64,000 nt of DNA from Sipunculus nudus (taxonomy: Eukaryota; Annelida; Sipuncula; Golfingiida; Sipunculidae). The notes below the pieces were generated by a model. It was given only the letters and a program-made list of their open reading frames with translations. It was not told the DNA's origin and searched no databases. Made by a program: the position numbers and the translations under genes. The DNA lies in assembly GCA_026874595.1 (NCBI GenBank), contig CM049316.1, positions 71,205,176 to 71,269,175 on the forward strand, read 5' to 3'. Shown here one piece after another: positions 60,713-64,000 of this stretch (position 1 is the stretch's first letter; each line of letters opens with the position of its first letter).

Positions 60713-61840
60713 AAAACAGAGTTTTGCGGATACTATGTTTTCAGCCGGATGCTGGCGCCGCCGCGGCGTAGGTATCTGGAGAACTCCTCCGTAACCGCTG
60801 GGTGGAATTTTACGAAACCCGGGATTATGTTTGGGTCACATGTGAACTGCTGCGCCCCAATTTTGTTTTGACCTCTGACCATTCCTCTGCGCTCTGCGCC
60901 CTTCTGTGCGTCTGTTATGACACATTAACCCACATATCTTGGGAACCGTTTGACCGATCCGGAAAATTTTTTGCCAAAAATGTAGCCCTTGGATAGCTTT
61001 AAAACATACAAAAAAATGGTGGCACCACCTGCAACCATTTTTGCACAGTGTCCATCTGTTTGTCTGCCATGGGATAAAATCACTCATATCTCTGCACTGG
61101 TTTGACTTATCTGCCAAAAATTTTACAGGTTTATACATCTTGGATAGCTTTCTGGATTTTGAGGCAGGTGGCGCCACCTATATTTATGTTTATGCTGCAG
61201 ACATCCAGACTTATATCTCGGGAACCGTATGACCGATTGGGCCAAAATTTTGCATGTGTATAGATCTCTCATAGCTCTTTATCATACGCAAAACTGGTAG
61301 CGCAACCTGCAACCATTTTTGCACAGCGTCCCTCTGTTTGTCTGCTGTGGGATAAAATCACTCATATCTCTGCACTGGTTTGGCTTATCTGCCTACAATT
61401 TTGCAGGTTTATACATCTTGGAGAGCTTTTTTGATTTTATGACAGGTGGCCCCACCTACATTCACATTTACGCTGCAGACATCCAAGCTCATATCTTGGG
61501 AACCGTTTAGGCGATTGGGCCAAAATTTTGCATGTGTATAGATCTCACATAGCTCTTTATCATATGCAAAACTGGTGGCGCCTCCTGCAACCATTTTTGC
61601 ACAGGGTCCATCTGTTTGTCTGCTGTGGGGTAAAATCACTCATATCTCAGCAGTGGTTTGACTTTTTGCATTTGTATACAACTTTGATAGCTTTCTGGAT
61701 ATTGTGGTAGGTGGCACAACCTACATACACATTTAGGCTGCAGACATACATGCTAATATGCAACACACCTCACTCTATTTCCCCTTGTTACTCAATCCAT
61801 GCCTCACTTCACCCGTCCCTCTCTGATTTAGGCAGATACA
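60713..61840 (+). mobile_element. Element F2, stand-alone family F copy
   Basis: It begins TGTATCCACC within the family hairpin (AAAAC, AGA, GTTTTGCGGATAC) and ends GGCAGATACA. At 1128 bp it nearly equals F1 (1133 bp), and the two share the same order of modules and the same 3' block (TGCAACA, ACCTCACTCTATTTCCCC, CAATCCATGCCTCACT). GGTGGCGCCACC is intact at 61167-61178 and degraded elsewhere. Related short frames of 60-65 codons recur by module and are not genes. No target duplication was seen. Confidence 0.78.
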
Positions 61841-64000
61841 CATACAGGAATGTTTAAATTTTTCAATTCCAGTTAATATCATTAAAGATCATATGTTTCA
61901 TTCTCTTTATTGTTGGGAAAATATCTTTATTCATTAATTAATGTAAAGAAAGTTTAGATCATGATAAAGTGATTAACTTATTAAAAAAAGTCTGCTTTTC
62001 AGAGCTCAAATTACTGACAACTTCAGGGCAAATATTGATGGGACAATATGAGCTACTGCTAGTACACATCAGCTCATAATAGATCAGATACTAAATATCA
62101 GGAGCAGCTGGAAGAGTGATTATGCCGCGCTGCTGCCACCTGCCATACAATGTATCATATCCAAAGTCTTAAATTAGATGTTCATATTTTTGTTTGCAAC
62201 ACCAAGAATTATATGCTTGGAAACTTCTACATATAAAGTTTGTGAAAGATAAACAAATAAAAAAGATGTCTGGATTTTTTTCCTTGGTATGTTACTTGAC
62301 AGGAATCCAACAAAAATTCTCCCATTGTTACTAGAGGCTAGGAATAACGTGTGTTGTAGAATTTCATTTTCTATCAGATTATTTTTTAAAAATCATGGAT
62401 TGCATGGCTTTCAAGATATTGAAGAATAAGTGTCCGTGACTTAAGAATTCTTTTTTGGATGCTTGGTTCTTGAGTTCCAGGTGTCCAATCTGAAACTAAA
62501 TTTTCTGGCTATATTAATAAGAGGATCCAAGCTTGCTCATGCATTGGTCACTGACCATAGATGACTACCTCAAACAAATCAGTCAATCAGTAAACAACTG
62601 CTGACAACTGACCCTTACATTGCATTACAATCAAATATTTATGTAATTACTCAATATCTAATCAATACAGCATATGCTGGAGATGTAAAAATAAAATATT
62701 ATTCAGTTTATCAGAACTCTTAAAAATGTGACACTGTCCACCCCTTTGGCAGTCCCGAATTGCAGGTGACTTACCAAAATCATGGTCTTAGTATCTTGGA
62801 CTGTCCAGTTTTTTTCTTTTGGTTGAAAGTCATGAGACATATATTGCAAAACATAGGATTTTCTGTGAGCTAGATTTACAGTGACATTTACTGTTTTTGG
62901 GAGTCAGAAATAAGGACTATTTGACCTAAAATGCCAATTTCTAAAATGATGATTAATTGCACTTTTAAGGAGCTTAATAGATCTCCAATGTGGTATAAGA
63001 ATTACTTAAGTGTATTTGACATGCAAAACACAATATTTTTTTGCTCCAAAAATTTAACATCAGCATTATTTATAAAGAAATTGCTTATATCTGCTAACAT
63101 TTCATTAGTGTGTTCACATGACTAACTGCCTGTGCAGCATGATGCCATTATTTTAAATCTGCAGCACTTGAACTTTTGGTGATCACTTACTCTCAGTCCA
63201 GTGGTATTTGTTAAAATCACAGCCAAAAAAAAACACAAGCATTTTACATTTTTACTCGCATTTTCATAAATACTGTATACTCTCAGCCAATTCAGAATCT
63301 GTTTCATTTTGTAAACTTGTTTTTCTGAGAATCTAAATTATTTTTCTTTACTTTATAATTTCGAATTAACAAAATTTGGCACTCAGCTGTCAGGTTGCCA
63401 GTTTCGTGTTGGTTGCCATCATTACCATATTGAATGGAACATGGACTTGACACTTTTATTTAGTGTTATCAGGAGAATCGGCATTACTTATATGAATGTA
63501 GCACTGGGGTGACTATTAAAAATATTTGAATTCTTCAAAAGAAGGGTTTTAATATGTCTGAATTGTATTCAAAACATTAAAAAAATGACAACGAAACTGT
63601 AGTTTCCTTGACGTGAAAACCCCTTGCGGCAAATAATTACCATGCACTACAAAAAAGTTGCAGCATCCTGTGACAAAAAATTTACTCTTACAGATTGCCC
63701 TGTACTATGATCTATGAAAATATAATTCTAAATATTCTCAAAACATGGCAGGAAGTAAGTAAGTCAGCATACCAATCCTTGCGATGCCATCTTTCTCAAA
63801 GCCTTGTTTTTATTTCGATTGCAAGTCATTTAACTGTGCCACAAACAAGTTTATTGTATGCACATTTTATTGGGAATTAAAAGGAAATAATTGGTAAATT
63901 AAAATTTTGTGAAAAAGGTACCCAATCCACACTTGTAAACATTTGTTTATACTGTAGCCATCTGATGTAAATTCATATGTGTGTGTGTTTATGTGTGTCT
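61841..64000. other. AT-rich stretch without a recognisable gene
   Basis: Only short frames of about 60 codons and no recognisable repeat, apart from a GTGTGTGT word at the right edge. Confidence 0.5.

Noticed and set aside
61041-61710. Similar 60-63-codon frames in F2
   Set aside because: Same reason: module repetition within family F, with stops between modules.

Overview
This is AT-rich eukaryotic DNA, and I could not support a single protein-coding gene, rRNA or intact tRNA in it. It is best read as an intergenic desert or a very long intron. The dispersed elements have hairpin heads carrying CCGT/CTGT runs, a TATGCCCCCGCC-type terminus, the perfect 12-nt palindrome GGTGGCGCCACC, and a 3' end with GACCCATGGGTC followed by CTTGTT. 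From memory such elements are typical of marine molluscs, bivalves above all; that attribution is inference. All open frames are short. Most lie inside repeats and recur with the repeat, so I did not call them genes.

Layout. 1-9.2 kb: AT-rich single-copy-looking sequence with three tight palindromes (2.2-2.7 kb), a tRNA-headed SINE (3.2 kb) and a candidate conserved non-coding block (7.4-7.9 kb). 9.2-14.6 kb: a full-length SINE, a 168-bp inverted-repeat module, a 4.4-kb satellite of 71-bp units (about 62 copies, with sequence blocks and trimeric higher-order structure), then a different SINE. 14.6-16.9 kb: degenerate short repeats. 16.9-20.2 kb and 26.9-29.5 kb: copies of element family E. 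Between and after them lie a 3' end of E, a TIR element (22.2-23.0 kb), a GATA/E-box-rich candidate regulatory block (23.4-23.9 kb), a 98-bp mini-SINE with a perfect target-site duplication (24.8 kb) and a small TIR element (25.1-25.3 kb).

30-36 kb: a family I repeat and two degenerate tandem arrays. 36.4-40.1 kb: element E3, built from seven ~340-bp modules and carrying a nested family F element. 40.1-56.3 kb: mostly low-repeat DNA with several candidate conserved non-coding blocks (the best at 45.9-47.4 kb), further family I copies, a 300-bp purine-rich strand, tRNA-derived remnants and a 414-bp SINE bounded by a perfect 13-bp target-site duplication. 56.3-59.9 kb: element E4, which contains element G, which contains element H (three levels of nesting). 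60.7-61.8 kb: a second family F copy. 61.8-64 kb: AT-rich DNA with nothing recognised.

The window therefore shows non-autonomous transposons and satellite expansion set around islands that may be regulatory. No novel encoded system was found. The most informative signals are the 71-bp satellite with its 213-bp trimer register, the SINE family whose two copies have perfect duplications (one of them internally deleted), and the E family with conserved compound termini and variable interiors. All repeat-family and conservation statements come from reading by eye; no alignment or search was run.
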